This document shows, one piece after another, positions 12,985 to 24,847 of a stretch of 64,000 nucleotides of DNA. Position 1 is the first letter of the stretch; each line of letters begins with the position of its first letter. Source of the DNA: Prostheceraeus crozeri (Eukaryota > Platyhelminthes > Polycladida > Euryleptidae); contig CAJQUW010010471.1 of assembly GCA_907163375.1 (NCBI GenBank), forward strand, positions 1 through 64,000. The letters run 5' to 3'. Both the position numbers and the translations under genes were made by a program. Under the pieces are notes generated by a model. That model searched no databases. It had not been told where the DNA came from and saw only the letters and a program-made list of their open reading frames with translations.

Positions 12985-13549
12985 TCAAAGTAAAGTCATA
13001 CGTAGTTCATGCTCTTCATTCAAGAAACGACGACGTAGATTCTCTATGCTATCATGCATTGGTTCAATTTTTCTCTTCGTTGTCTGTTTTTCATGCTCCT
13101 CGTCGCATGCAATTGGAGCAAGTGACTCAGATACAGGAACATTTTCACTCATAATATAGTCACTATCATGTTCATTTTCCATCTCAAAATCTAAAGATGG
13201 AATTATTTTCAGTAGCGTCTCAGTCCTGTCGCTCACTTTATAGGCCTGTCCTCCTCCCGTTCCTCGCACAGACCCTTTTCATCTCCAAGAGATCATGCTT
13301 CGCCCCAATCTTAAGCCTTTTGTAGAGGTCGCGAAGTTGTTTTGCTGTCCTTTTCGACTCCGGAAATTCCTTGTTGAAGATGTCTTCAATTTCAGTCCAT
13401 ACGGATTTCTTCTTTGTAAATGATGAATTGGACCTATCATTGCATTCCACTTCGTCTGTGTATTTGGCTATGGTATCGATAAGAAAGTCTTGCTGAACTT
13501 CAGAGAAAGCTGTACATCGCTTCTGCTTGCTCATTGCGGACGTATCCAT
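12985..13549 (-). pseudogene. Myb/SANT-like DNA-binding protein of Harbinger, frameshifted
   Basis: Two overlapping minus-strand frames make one protein. The N-terminal part (13549-13238) has a trihelix Myb/SANT-like domain (TAFSEVQQDFLIDTIAKYT, then a Trp-containing helix, VWTEIEDIFNKEF, then AKQLRDLYKRLK). It is followed by a basic hinge that normally reads R-TGGG-. The TGGG motif appears in the second frame (13269 onward), so a one-base shift lies at about 13240-13265. The second part is acidic and ends in a helical segment (IENLRRRFLNEEHELRM). In this superfamily the partner protein helps bring the transposase to DNA and into the nucleus. Confidence 0.8.
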
Positions 13550-13866
13550 GTGATCGATAGAAAAGAGTGATCTCTATATCGTTCGACAACGCTGTTCATC
13601 CTTAGCTGTGGATTTCCCTCTTTCTGATTGGTTGCTGCATGATCACGTGTTATCAATGTCGACTTAATGACGAATTGTCACTCATTCGTTACTAAAACTT
13701 TCAGTTTCATTGGGGTTTAATAAAAACGTAGCAAAACTCTAAATCGTCACTTCGTTTTCTTTATGGTTTTAGTGAAGTTTTATCGCTTGGGTTTTAATGG
13801 GGTTTTGTTGAGGTTTAATGCTAAGTCTGCAGTTTTATAAAACTCGATTCCGTCACTCCACCCATA

Positions 13867-14673
13867 GTGTTTTAGTTCATATAGTCATAGTATTTTAAAT
13901 ACATAAACAACTCACATCAGGTGACAAGAAAATTACTGAAGTGTTTCAATTGTTTATATAGTTGACATCTTCATGCAACAACGAAATAGAATCGAATTCT
14001 CTCAGTCGTAGAAAACAATAGATAAAACAATATACTTCATAAATCAAAAAAGCTTTATTATACATTTCAGAGATTAATATTAACCCAATAATCATGAAAT
14101 TGATTATTACATAATAAGTTATTGAAAAACAATTGAAGATATACACTTTATACATTCTTTATGGATGAAAATATATTAAGAATCCGTCATTGGTCATAAT
14201 GAGGAGGTAATGAGTCCTGAACATAACGAGTTAAGCAATCAATGACTGAACACCGATTGATGAAATATACTAAAAACTAATGGAAATGGAAAAAGCATTC
14301 AATAAATTGCCACATACTGTAGATACGAAAAGCAAACACCAGAATCACATACGGAGTTAATCATTATTAATTCACATCTTCGAAGCGAAGGTTGTGCACT
14401 ATGTTTCGCCACTTTCTCAGTCCTCTGCTATGAATTTGATGGGGTAACGAAAAATAGATGAAACGTTAAATCAAACAGATAACAGGTATTTGAAAAGCAG
14501 GCTATCAATAGTCAGTTTACATGACGCGTAAGGATGAAGATTCAATGATTCTCACAGTATGGGTTTGACGATATTACCCAGCAACGTATTCTAAAATTCG
14601 CTGTTTGTATCAGCAACTATCATTATCTGTAAAGGCCTATCTTATCTGTCCCGGTTTCGGATAAAATAATTTG
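13867..14673. other. No recognised gene
   Basis: AT-rich sequence with no recognisable coding or repeat structure beyond short A/T runs. Confidence 0.5.
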
Positions 14674-14815
14674 GTTACCTTGCATTAGACAAGCAAAAGC
14701 AATCAGTGCGGTATGTGAAAACCAATGAAACAGATAAAGTCCTTTGGTAACTTAATATTTTTCCTTGGCTTTCACATACCGTATTGATTGATTTACCTGT
14801 CTAATGTCACGTTAC
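14674..14815. repeat. Hairpin (foldback) repeat, about 50-bp arms
   Basis: The left arm (GTTACCTTGCATTAGACAAG onward) is inverted at the right end (...CTGTCTAATGTCACGTTAC), with roughly 80% match over about 50 bp including GGTATGTGAAA. The loop is about 40 bp. This is consistent with an old MITE. No convincing target duplication is visible. Confidence 0.6.
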
Positions 14816-17800
14816 TATGATTGAATTTATCTCATTTTTCTCATAAACTAGAATGAATTTTAGCGTATCTTTGTGCAGTATGCCAAAAATTGTTTACTTT
14901 CATTGATATCAACAAACAAAACTATGTTCAGGCAGTCGAGAGAAAGAAAAAGAGCGTTATGCATGCAAGCGCACTAATATTTACTGTAATGAATTTTTGA
15001 AGCGATTATTATACAATATCGGTATATACAAAAGTCGTAGGATTTGCATTTTGATTTGAAAATTACATACCAGGTTTAATGCTACAACACATATTGTGAA
15101 CGATAATCAGATCTACTTATTGTTATATTTTATGTCTGCATGCGAGAAGAAAACTATCAATTTTTTATAAAAATGTCATACTTTTTTTAAATATGTTTAA
15201 ATACATATTTATTTTTTTGAATTTTATAAAAAAAATCATTTTTATTTCATCCTAGTTTATCATTAATAGGCAACCCAAAAGTCGCAAACTCAAATGAAGT
15301 AATATTGAATTTATTCCCTTATTATTTACCCAGCACCTGCCACTTGAAAATGGGGTTTTTGCCGTTTTCTATAGATCATTTCAATGTGCATAAGTAGTAC
15401 ACACTTTCATTATTGCTACATGAAAATGACTTGCGAATGAGGGTATTAACCGCTTATATTGACTGCTACACATAGTAATATTTTTTAAAATGTACAGCTC
15501 ATTCACTTTTAAAATTACTAAGTCGCAGATTTCATACTTGTAGTTCTTACAAGTAGTATATGGGTTGCCTCAGTCAGTGCATGTAATATGTTATCAGGAT
15601 GCAATCGCTCAATATGTTTCTTTGTAACTAGTTATAACTTCAGTTAAAAGCACGACGTAGTCACTTAATTTTCACACGATTTTTATTATACAGAAACATG
15701 TAGTTTACAGCATTGCTATTCTATTTTTCTCTCCTTATACCTTCACTATTTCTTCACGTTTCCATGTATTTTTCCATTCTGTCTTTTGTTTATTTCTGCT
15801 TTTAGTCGTCTTTGTTGTACAGTTTTAAGTTAACTTCCCTAGATCAGTTTAATCATTAATTAATTTATTTTTATTTTCACTTCTTTTCTCCATTAAGTTG
15901 TTCTGAGTGACAACTACTGTGTCTATGCCCATGCTCTTCCCTCAAACTTTGTACAACAAAGAAGCTACTTAAAAATATTTCACTGAATTTCATTAGATAT
16001 CGGTTGGTTTGATAATATCGTTGCCTTGAACAAGCAACCATTCTATGATCCATAAAACTAAAAATGTCATAATCAGATTGAAATACTTAATAATTGTGAC
16101 TAGATTGCATGCAGTGGAATACTTTCACTTATAAAATAAGGGAATATCCAGTAGTTTTCTATGGTATTGCATAGGTAGTCTCAACAGTCCTAATCGGGTT
16201 TCAATTAAGCGCTACAAATTTCATTTTTCATTAATGCTCTAGGAGTCCTAGATGATTAACGTGATTCTTACACTGGTTGTGAACATTTCTTCAAAATTTG
16301 ATAACATTTTCTTACTTAGGATATTTTCTATTTTTGCCTTTGTAATCACGCAGTAGATGAAGCTTAGAAAATTACCTCCAAGAATATTAGACTGTACGTA
16401 CAATTTATAGCACAATTACTTTATTGCAGTGCTTATTACAGAAGTGTTTTACTGATTTCGATAAGAGCAGAAACAAATTCAAATTATAATTGATCCTGTT
16501 CATTAATAGATTTAATTTAGAAATAAATTATTGATTTTGTAAGATTTATCTATTGGATTTTGCTGATTTCATATTGAACTATGCTGTACTTATATTGATA
16601 CTGAATTCACAATTACTGTTAATATTTAACCTGTTAAGGACGAGCTCGTACTTGTTATTCAACTGCCGAGTTGCGCACATGAGAAAATCAGTCTATAAGT
16701 GCCGAGGACGAGGTGCACCACCTGGTCAGTTTCGGCATTTAAAAATAGGACGAGTTGAGCTAACCCGTCCTGAGAGGCTAAATATATCTTTATATTGAAC
16801 CGCCAGGAGTTGTTAGAGGAAAGTGGCAAAGCAATTTCTATTCTGGATATTGGAATGACCACTCATTAGTGAAGTCATAAACAGAGGGAATTTCTGAATA
16901 TTCAACTGAGACACAGAAATTGCTGCTCGATCAATTACTTTGGCAAAATATATTCTCGTAGACTGATTGTGACATTATGAAATTTAACTCAATTGTCCTG
17001 ATTGCACGATACAGTTAGTTTTTTAGCATCTAAAATATTGATTCTTCGGCATTTATTAGGAACAGCCAACTTCCACTATTTACTTCCCAATGTTAACGTC
17101 CTTAATTATCGACTTGCAGATGTGCGTGAAAAAAATGAATTTAGTGTGTCTTAGTGGAGCCAAAGCACTATTGATACTATAAGATAATTGTACACTTCAT
17201 GATCAACAGCTGTGAATACATTTCCCATTTTAATGTCGAATATCTTTCAGATTCTGACAAATGGTGTTGTGACATGACCGACCAAGCCCACATTCGTCAC
17301 TGCCTCGACTGAGTGGATGGAATTCTGATAGATTATTAGCATCAGACTTCCATTTTCAGTATTGGCTCTTGACATTGATCAACTGGCTTCAACAAGGACA
17401 ACAACACCCAAAGGTAATGGACAGTTTTTGATAATGCTGTCCTGGTGAATTGATTTCTTCCAAAAATTTAAAGTAAGTTCAATTGTTATAAATGAAACAT
17501 AAACACATTCGTCAATGTCTTGACTGCGTGGATGGAATTAGATGCTTTTGTGAATTATGTTTTGCTGCACACAAAAGCAAATATTGCTGTCAATTTTAGT
17601 CTGCCGAAAAACCAAGCAGAGAGAGTATGTACTCATGTGATAATGAAAAAGAAGTCATGACAGCAGTATGCTGCTAGTAATATATCGTTTGTGACTCCAA
17701 TGAAGATGCCACTACAAAATAAAAGCTATGTTTCCTCATAACTGATGCTTGTTTTCTTTCACAAAGTGGATCTACTATGTTAGGTTATGTATCGGCAGAT

Positions 17801-18545
17801 GCCAAAGCTAGCATTGATTTGCTGCTTTCGCTGTAATCTGTCAGTTTTATGCAAATCCCACCAACATCACCAATAGTTATTAATCGATCACTAATTGGTA
17901 AAGAAAAGAGATCAGATAGCACGAAGGCATCTACTATTCGAAGCAGAACTGTAAGTCTAAATTCGAGCATTATTACCATAGCTCCACAAAAATCATGCTT
18001 CAATTCCGCGCACAGATTTCTGTTGCTGCCTCAGTGATGCCATAAGTATAGAGACAAGCAAGCAATTAAATTGCAAGTCTTTCAACAAATCAGTATTGAG
18101 TTGATATTTTGTGAATATAAAGAAATTCTTGCGAATAAAAAATTTCAGAGGTGAATCATGATGATGTGTCGACTTTAGGGACAATTTGAAATGAATGTTT
18201 TCCTTCAATTGCTCTATAATGTTTTCTTCCATCAGTTTCCATGTCTCATCATAAATTCGCTTGCGGTTGAGGTATCTTGGACTTCTATACTGCAGCAAAT
18301 TATATATTTATTACATACTACTGCTGTCTTGTCCTCAACGAGTAGTATACATTTTCAGGAGTAGTTTCCAAATTTTCGCGGAGTTTACCGTCTTTATATT
18401 ATCCATTGTCTTTGGCTGGAGCTGTTTCTTGGGAAATTCTAACTCTGTCGTTTTTCGCCAATCTCCCAAAATCTTAAATGGCGTCTCACGTCTAAACGAA
18501 GACAGATATGAACAAGCCGATTCTTTCAGTGAATTTGTCTCACTC
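14816..18545. other. No recognised gene; short repeats only
   Basis: No gene is recognised. A 36-bp word (CACATTCGTCA...GTGGATGGAATT) occurs at about 17289 and again at about 17514 with five mismatches. A possible short element with CCTGTTAAGGACG at one end and an imperfect inverted copy at the other lies at about 16630-16782. GGCAACCCA near 15271 and TGGGTTGCC near 15563 are inverted, but too short to call a transposon. Confidence 0.45.
16628..16784. repeat. Possible small inverted-repeat element
   Basis: TTAACCTGTTAAGGACG at the left has an imperfect inverted partner at the right (CGTCCTGAGAGGCTAA). The intervening 120 bp is less AT-rich than its surroundings. The ends recall TTAA-targeting elements, but the match is partial and the target site is not clearly duplicated. 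Confidence 0.3.
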
Positions 18546-19050
18546 TTAGCTTTCAAACGAGCTATTGCACGACAAAATCCGTCCACTAGAAGCCAAGATC
18601 GAAGCTAGCTGTCCAGAGGGGGGGGGAGGTCAGTGAAATTTGATGAAAAATGTTTTGGTGAAGGTCCCAGGTCGAAATTCCACACTTTGGAAAATTTTCA
18701 AAATTTTACCCATACAAAGCCACTCTGACACTTAGGATTTTTTCAGGTGAGCGAGCTCCGACCTAAAATCTTGTAACCGCTCTAACTTTTGAACGGCTGG
18801 TCCGATTGACTCGCAACAAAAAATGTCGTCGAGCAGTTTTTTCTCCTCTTTCAAACGAGTAGCTGTAAGACAAAATCCGTTCACTAGAACCAAAGTTAGA
18901 AGATCGCTGTCGGGGGGGGGGGTCAGTGAAATTTGATGAAAAATGTTTTGGTGACGGTCCCAGGTCGAAATTCCACACTTTGGAAAATTTTCAAAATTTT
19001 ACCCATACAAAGCCACTTTGACACTTAGGATTTTTTCAGGTGAGCTACGA
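18546..19050 (+). repeat. Tandem duplication, about 293-bp period
   Basis: Two diverged copies follow one another. The aligned words GGTCGAAATTCCACACTTTG start at 18670 and 18963, a spacing of 293 bp. Each copy has a GACAAAATCCGT...CACTAGAA segment, a run of 9-11 G followed by GTCAGTGAAATTTGATG, and a TTTTCAGGTGAGC end. Two shorter relatives of the G-run module, in the form CCAGAGGGGGGG...GTCAGCGA, follow at about 19125 and 19193. Confidence 0.8.
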
Positions 19051-19059
19051 CAGACCACC

Positions 19060-19230
19060 CTCCCAACCTGGCCGGCACACCACGCCAACCTAGACACCAC
19101 ATCACCGCGCGCTATACGACGGTCGGCCAGAGGGGGGGGGCGTCAGCGAACCTGACGGACGCACGTGGCCGGCACACCACGACACTCTGCCGTTCCAGAG
19201 GGGGGGGACGTCAGCGATGGCGGCCATCTT
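19060..19230. repeat. GC-rich repeat patch with G-run modules
   Basis: A GC-rich block contains two copies of GGCCGGCACACCACG (about 19070 and 19158) and two CCAGAGGGGGGG...GTCAGCGA modules related to the preceding tandem duplication. It abuts the LINE fragment that starts near 19263. Its function is unknown. Confidence 0.5.
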
Positions 19231-19262
19231 GCGCTATCCAGAAGTGGAGTTTTACTTACTAC

Positions 19263-19715
19263 TTTAACCTCCTTGAACGGGTTGAGAAACGTGTCAAGAA
19301 TCTCATGGGTGAAAAACTTGCTAGCAAGTTGCAGCCGCTCTTCGTCAGACGGGATGTTGCTTCACTCAGTCTCTTCTACGGGTACTATTTCGGTAGAAGC
19401 AGCTCTGCAGTAAATGAGTGCGTATCCAAACCTAAGATCTTCTCCAGAAGCACACGCAGAGCTAATGCACTCACATGCTATCATGTGAGCTTAGAACGCG
19501 CACGTACTGTGAGTCGCTCGAAAAGCTGTTTTGTTCGCACGGCACAGCTTTGGAATCAGCTTCCCCAGACCACTTTCCCTGACCAATACAATCTTGATAC
19601 TTTCAAGAGGCGTGCGAACAGGTTTCTGATGGGGACAGCTTAATCAGATTAGAAGATCTGTTTTTTTTATTATTTTATTTTATTTATTTAAAATAATACA
19701 ATTTGTTACTTTTCA
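19263..19715 (+). mobile_element. 5'-truncated LINE 3' end
   Basis: The open frame at 19263-19643 matches the C-terminal region of APE-type LINE ORF2 proteins. It starts with a helical FNLLERVEKRVKNLMG segment and ends with the hallmark RTAQLWNQLPQTTFP...FKRRANRF. The domain is unbroken after the truncation point. An A/T-rich tail with TTTATT-type repeats follows at 19660-19695. The copy is a typical 5'-truncated LINE insertion and differs in sequence from the full-length LINE at 40.5-44.9 kb. Confidence 0.75.
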
Positions 19716-19783
19716 TTGAGTAACCCCTAGCTTCGTTCATGGCTCATAGCTGTGCTAGGGGTGAAAATTCAGTAAAAAAAAAA

Positions 19784-20210
19784 TTTGAGTATTTTCTACC
19801 CACATACAAAAAAATATGCAAATCCGACAAGTACTTTTTGAATTAGAGATGATAACGTGAAGTGTAGCGATGTCAGCAGCTTGATCTGACTTAGTCTGTT
19901 CGACGCATTACTGTTACTTGTGTGTGCATTGTTCTCTTTCCGTCTCATCCATTGCTATTTAAAATCTTCTCACGACCACTACCCCACCACACATTTCTTA
20001 AGTTAAGCACACCAATGGAAAGTATGTGGTCTGGATCTTCTACTGTCACGTTGTCGCGACATGACTTTGTTGACCTAGTGCTAACTGCACAGACGAAGTC
20101 AGATCAAGCTGCTGACATCGTTACACTCCACGTACGTCATTGTCACTAATTCAAAAAGTACTTTTCAGATTTGCATAAAATTCTGCATATGGATAGAAAA
20201 TATGCTCAAA
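19784..20210. mobile_element. Foldback MITE with about 115-bp inverted arms
   Basis: The left arm (19784-19898) and right arm (20090-20210) are inverted copies at roughly 85% identity, including the exact shared word GATGTCAGCAGCTTGATCTGACTT-type core. The interior of about 190 bp is unique. No recognisable protein is encoded. No clear target duplication is seen at TTTGAG...CTCAAA. It lies right after the LINE tail. Confidence 0.8.
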
Positions 20211-20213
20211 TAA

Positions 20214-22057
20214 GTGTCTCTGAAGTTTTGTGATGATTGATTCATTTATACGGATAGTAGACAAATTTGAAAACGTGTGGGATATAACCCACAAGTACCA
20301 ATTCGCCTTACAGATAAATATCGATATTCATCGGAAAATAATAACGTCGCATTTTCCCTTAGACGCTAACATGGGCTTATACCAGGAGGTTCCGTTTTGT
20401 AATCCGCTAATGGTCCGAAGTAGATTCATCTGTTGTTATTGTAATTTTGATTCGGTAAAAAGATACGAACGTGTGAAGGAATATATATTTATTACAAAGT
20501 ATTATACACTTATGCGCGCATATGTCAAATTTAACTGGAGTAATACGAAGATTTATTCTCTCGATCATTGTCCTTCATGTCATCATCTACAACGAAAATA
20601 AGATGGCAACTCATGTTATGCTAAAGTTGAGCATGCGAGAAATCTAGATGAAGCATGGGTGGCAGGGTGATACAACAAAATATGAAGTTCTTAGGAAATC
20701 TTCAGCTTTTTGGCCACTTTAAACAGTGTGTGACACGCTTTCTTTTTTCACTCATCACTCGAATGCTTCTGTTTGCCGAACTTCACTTTGAGTATTGTCC
20801 AACAATTCATTTGCTTGCCTAACTCCGATCAAATCGCCTTTTTTAATGACTTCCTGTCATACTCAATTTTTATCCCTTTCATGCAATAAGATTCTTCACT
20901 CGTCTAATGCCTCATGTTTCCTCTTTACAGATTTAACAGCTTCAAATATTGACGCCTCTTTCATGATTATCTGTCTTTATCAGCAGCGTTTGCTGATAAA
21001 TGCACGGGTATACCATCAGACTCCACGTAGTGTCCCATCTCCCCCCCCCCCCATTTACTAGGATTAAGCTAAATGTACCTTTTATAACTGAAGAAGATAA
21101 CGGGCATGAGATAATGCATACGATCAAGCATCTGCCGTTTACAATCCAGTCATAAACAGTAAGCACGTATCTAGTTTAACAAGCCTACAAACTCACGAAA
21201 ACTAAACAGCATTTCCTTTTTGGAAACGAAGACACTGCAAGACGCATTAGCTCAATAGAAAACTTTGGCATGTCAAAGACCGTAGAAAGATGCGTTCAAA
21301 TAAGGAAAGACTTTTAACAAACCAATGACAAACATTTTAACAAACCATTTTAAGGAATCTTTCCAATAAAACCAATGACAGTTCCCGCCGAGTAAGCGGA
21401 CATCAGACAGAACTCCGCCTTTTGTCCCTATACAAAAATCCTCGCGATCCAGCAACGGATAGAAGAACATCGCAGCAGACTAAACAAATGTGAAGGATTT
21501 CATCAGGATTAATGAAGGATTAACAGTTTGACTGAACGGATTTTTGTGTAAATCACACGGATAAGATTTCGACATTATACATAACTGCTGTACTCAGGAT
21601 GATACTAAACGGAATCAAGCAGAATAATACTACAAATGACCACAAATTTCACTCACTTGAATTTTTTTCCTGCTATACATGCCGTACACTCCAATAATCA
21701 ACTAACTCCCAGATCATACTGTTAATATTGTAATCAGTATAACACAGGAATCCACTGACCATCGGTACAAAACGACTGAAATGAATACATCAATTAACAA
21801 ATATATTTGAAAGATATGCCGACCCAACCTCAAACAACGTAGTTTCAAATCCAGTGGCTAGTTGCGCAACAGGACTCAAAACTTACGAATTTGAGGCAAT
21901 GAACAATCTGAAAATGAAAAAATTACCGGAACTCACGTTAGGTTTTCCATGTCTCATCTTCCTTCAGAGATCAAAGTCGCAGAACTCATGAGAACTGAAA
22001 GAAATAAGACATCCACTATATAGGTACTTGCATTGAGATTATCATGGATAAACATCA
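20214..22057. other. No recognised gene
   Basis: Contains an open frame of about 123 codons (20230-20601, plus strand) with no recognisable domain, a C-run at about 21041-21052, and two ACCAATGACA words near 21320 and 21371. I do not recognise a gene or transposon here. Confidence 0.45.
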
Positions 22058-22065
22058 GATGGGAC

Positions 22066-22184
22066 CAGGGATCGCAATTCACCCAAGAAAACGGAAAATC
22101 GGGAAAAACCGGGGTTTGAATGCATAAATTTGAAATATTCGCATTAGACTAATTTCGTAAAAAAACGGAAAATTGCGATCTCTG
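22066..22184. mobile_element. hAT-type MITE, 119 bp
   Basis: The termini CAGGGATCGCAATT and (inverted) CAGAGATCGCAATT differ at one base. They are flanked by an exact 8-bp duplication GATGGGAC (22058-22065 and 22185-22192). An 8-bp target duplication with CAGRG ends is typical of hAT-type non-autonomous elements. The interior holds two CGGAAAA/T words and no gene. Confidence 0.85.
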
Positions 22185-22192
22185 GATGGGAC

Positions 22193-22655
22193 ATTGAAAA
22201 TATTGAGACGCATTGCATCATAACATTGCTACGCGTTAGCAAAATGAGTAATATAGAATAGCTTCTATGTTGACATTGCTTTCAACCTCAAGAAGGCATA
22301 TTCAAAATTCAGTAGATATTTCTAACTTCAAAACACAAAAATATCTGCACGAATTAATCAAACTCACATAATCTTTCTCCATTCCAACTTCAGAGATTCA
22401 CCTCGCAATTTCCTAAGAAACACATAAAAATACCTGAAAGAAATGACGCATCTATTGAAAATATTTGCGTTAGTCAGCAAGAATGAAGTTTGAGCAGGTT
22501 ACGAAACGCATTATCACCTTATTCTTCCACGTTATGACCTCAAACAATTTTGCTGATAAAAATGAGGCTATTGAAAGACAAATCAGGGAGTTATTTCAGG
22601 GATATTTTATTCTTTTATACTTCCTGATTCCAAGTGTCTTCTACTCCAAACCACG
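22193..22655. other. No recognised gene
   Basis: AT-rich sequence with a 63-codon open frame that I cannot assign. It ends in GAATTAATTC, the palindromic target site of the foldback element. Confidence 0.5.
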
Positions 22656-23009
22656 AATTAATTCACGTGTGTGAAGTTAGCGGAACCACTCAGCGGAACC
22701 ACTTTTTATTATAGCTTAATTCTATTCGAAACAGCTGCTAGTTTGTCAATTTCAGTCTCCTGATTACGAATCTGAGCTCAGATTTCACAAATTCGCGGTC
22801 GCTTTTGAGAAATTCAAGTTTAAAGATAAAAGTGGTCCCGCTGTGAAGTTAGCGGAACCATCTAGCAGAACCAATTGCTGAGTCTCGCTGATTGACGCAG
22901 TAAATCAATTTCTTTTGGTCACTACCCGATCAATTTTGTTGTGCTGATCACGAATATGTGCCTCATCTTTCAAAACAGTGCAGATTTCACCCGAAAATCT
23001 GAATTTCAC

Positions 23010-24381
23010 CTTTTCTGCAAGCTGATTGTGAAGTTAGCGGAACCATTTTTCAATACAAAGAATTTCTCAGCGAAATCCATCCTCTCCTACTAATTTGAAG
23101 CTCCTAATCACAAATCTGTAATCAGATTTGCAAAACTCGCCCGCATTGCAAAGATATTCCTCTATCTGGGTCCGCTGTGAAGTGCCCGGAACCACCTACT
23201 GGCATTAAAATTTCAAATTCTAATTTTTGCACAGAATCACTGCAATAGACATACCAAGAGAATGGAATTGCTTCACTGATCACGGTTTGCCGTCCGATTT
23301 CACGGGAGAATAAGTACTTGCCGAGAAAAATGGATTTTACGGTTATCATGGACTTTTCTGCAAGCTGATTGTGAAGTTAGCGGAACCATTTTTCAATACA
23401 AAGAATTTCTCAGCGAAATCCATCCTCTCCTACTAATTTGAAGCTCCTAATCACAAATCTGTAATCAGATTTGCAAAACTCGCCCGCATTGCAAAGATAT
23501 TCCTCTATCTGGGTCCGCTGTGAAGTGCCCGGAACCACCTACTGGCATTAAAATTTCAAATTCTAATTTTTGCACAGAATCACTGCAATAGACATACCAA
23601 GAGAATGGAATTGCTTCACTGATCACGGTTTGCCGTCCGATTTCACGGGAGAATAAGTACTTGCCGAGAAAAATGGATTTTACGGTTATCATGGACTTTT
23701 CTGCAAGCTGATTGTGAAGTTAGCGGAACCATTTTTCAATACAAAGAATTTCTCAGCGAAATCCATCCTCTCCTACTAATTTGAAGCTCCTAATCACAAA
23801 TCTGTAATCAGATTTGCAAAACTCGCCCGCATTGCAAAGATATTCCTCTATCTGGGTCCGCTGTGAAGTGCCCGGAACCACCTACTGGCATTAAAATTTC
23901 AAATTCTAATTTTTGCACAGAATCACTGCAATAGACATACCAAGAGAATGGAATTGCTTCACTGATCACGGTTTGCCGTCCGATTTCACGGGAGAATAAG
24001 TACTTGCCGAGAAAAATGGATTTTACGGTTATCATGGACTTTTCTGCAAGCTGATTGTGAAGTTAGCGGAACCATTTTTCAATACAAAGAATTTCTCAGC
24101 GAAATCCATCCTCTCCTACTAATTTGAAGCTCCTAATCACAAATCTGTAATCAGATTTGCAAAACTCGCCCGCATTGCAAAGATATTCCTCTATCTGGGT
24201 CCGCTGTGAAGTGCCCGGAACCACCTACTGGCATTAAAATTTCAAATTCTAATTTTTGCACAGAATCACTGCAATAGACATACCAAGAGAATGGAATTGC
24301 TTCACTGATCACGGTTTGCCGTCCGATTTCACGGGAGAATAAGTACTTGCCGAGAAAAATGGATTTTACAGTTTTCAAGGA
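23010..24381. repeat. 343-bp tandem array, four copies (left arm)
   Basis: Four head-to-tail units start at about 23010, 23353, 23696 and 24039. By eye they look identical, except that the last departs from the unit consensus at about 24368 where it joins unique arm sequence. Each unit holds one GTGAAGTTAGCGGAACCA site (23028, 23371, 23714, 24057) and a weaker GTGAAGTGCCCGGAACCA site about 145 bp later. The 75-codon open frame repeated in each unit is a by-product of the identical sequence and has no known motif. Confidence 0.95.
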
Positions 24382-24847
24382 TTTCATCGGAATCTCAGAA
24401 AAAATCCAACCCTCTCCAGATCAGCCGAACCATCATTTATTACAGCACAATTCTATTGCACCATCACAATGTGTAATTACCTCTTGTGCGCTTTCCTTCT
24501 CGGTGCATGCTGTTGTGCCTCTGAAGTCATTAGATGTTTGAAGAAGACGCTAATTTCTCCATGTTTGTTGTTTGTAATTACGAGGTTAGTTAAAGAAAAA
24601 CTTTCATGTTGTCCTAAAAAGGATTCAGAATCGCTTCATTGTTGAAAGATTGCAATGCTTTGTAGCTATTGTGCATATTAATTCATTTCGTATCAAAAAA
24701 CATAAAGTCTTAGCAGGATAACATTTTTCGGTTCCATGCTGTCAAATCTCTGCAGCGGATTGGTAATTCATTAGTTGCATAATATCCTGAGGTGATAAAA
24801 GATAAGAAACTTGCTAATAAGTGCGATTCTTGCATAATGAAAAAATC

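Larger units (their letters stand above)
11302..13863 (+). mobile_element. PIF/Harbinger DNA transposon, full-length but decayed
   Basis: The element is 2,562 bp with perfect 16-bp terminal inverted repeats (GGGTGGAGTGACGGAA) and partly matching sequence inward. It is flanked by a 3-bp duplication ATA (11299-11301 and 13864-13866), the length expected for PIF/Harbinger. It carries the two genes typical of the superfamily: a DDE transposase on the plus strand and a Myb/SANT-like DNA-binding protein on the minus strand, facing each other. A second copy of the terminal motif lies about 100 bp inside the left end (11401-11430, GTGATGGAATGAGG...), and this copy resembles the right end more closely than the left terminus does. 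Both genes carry frameshifts, so the copy is probably immobile on its own. Confidence 0.9.

Noticed and set aside
15269-15575. Transposon with GGCAACCCA inverted ends
   Set aside because: Only 9-10 bp match, with no target duplication and no family resemblance.
20230-20601. 123-codon frame as a gene
   Set aside because: It has no motif, promoter or polyadenylation context, and such lengths occur by chance in a window this size.
23010-24381. CRISPR-like array
   Set aside because: The units are 343 bp, contiguous and have no unique spacers, and the DNA is eukaryotic.
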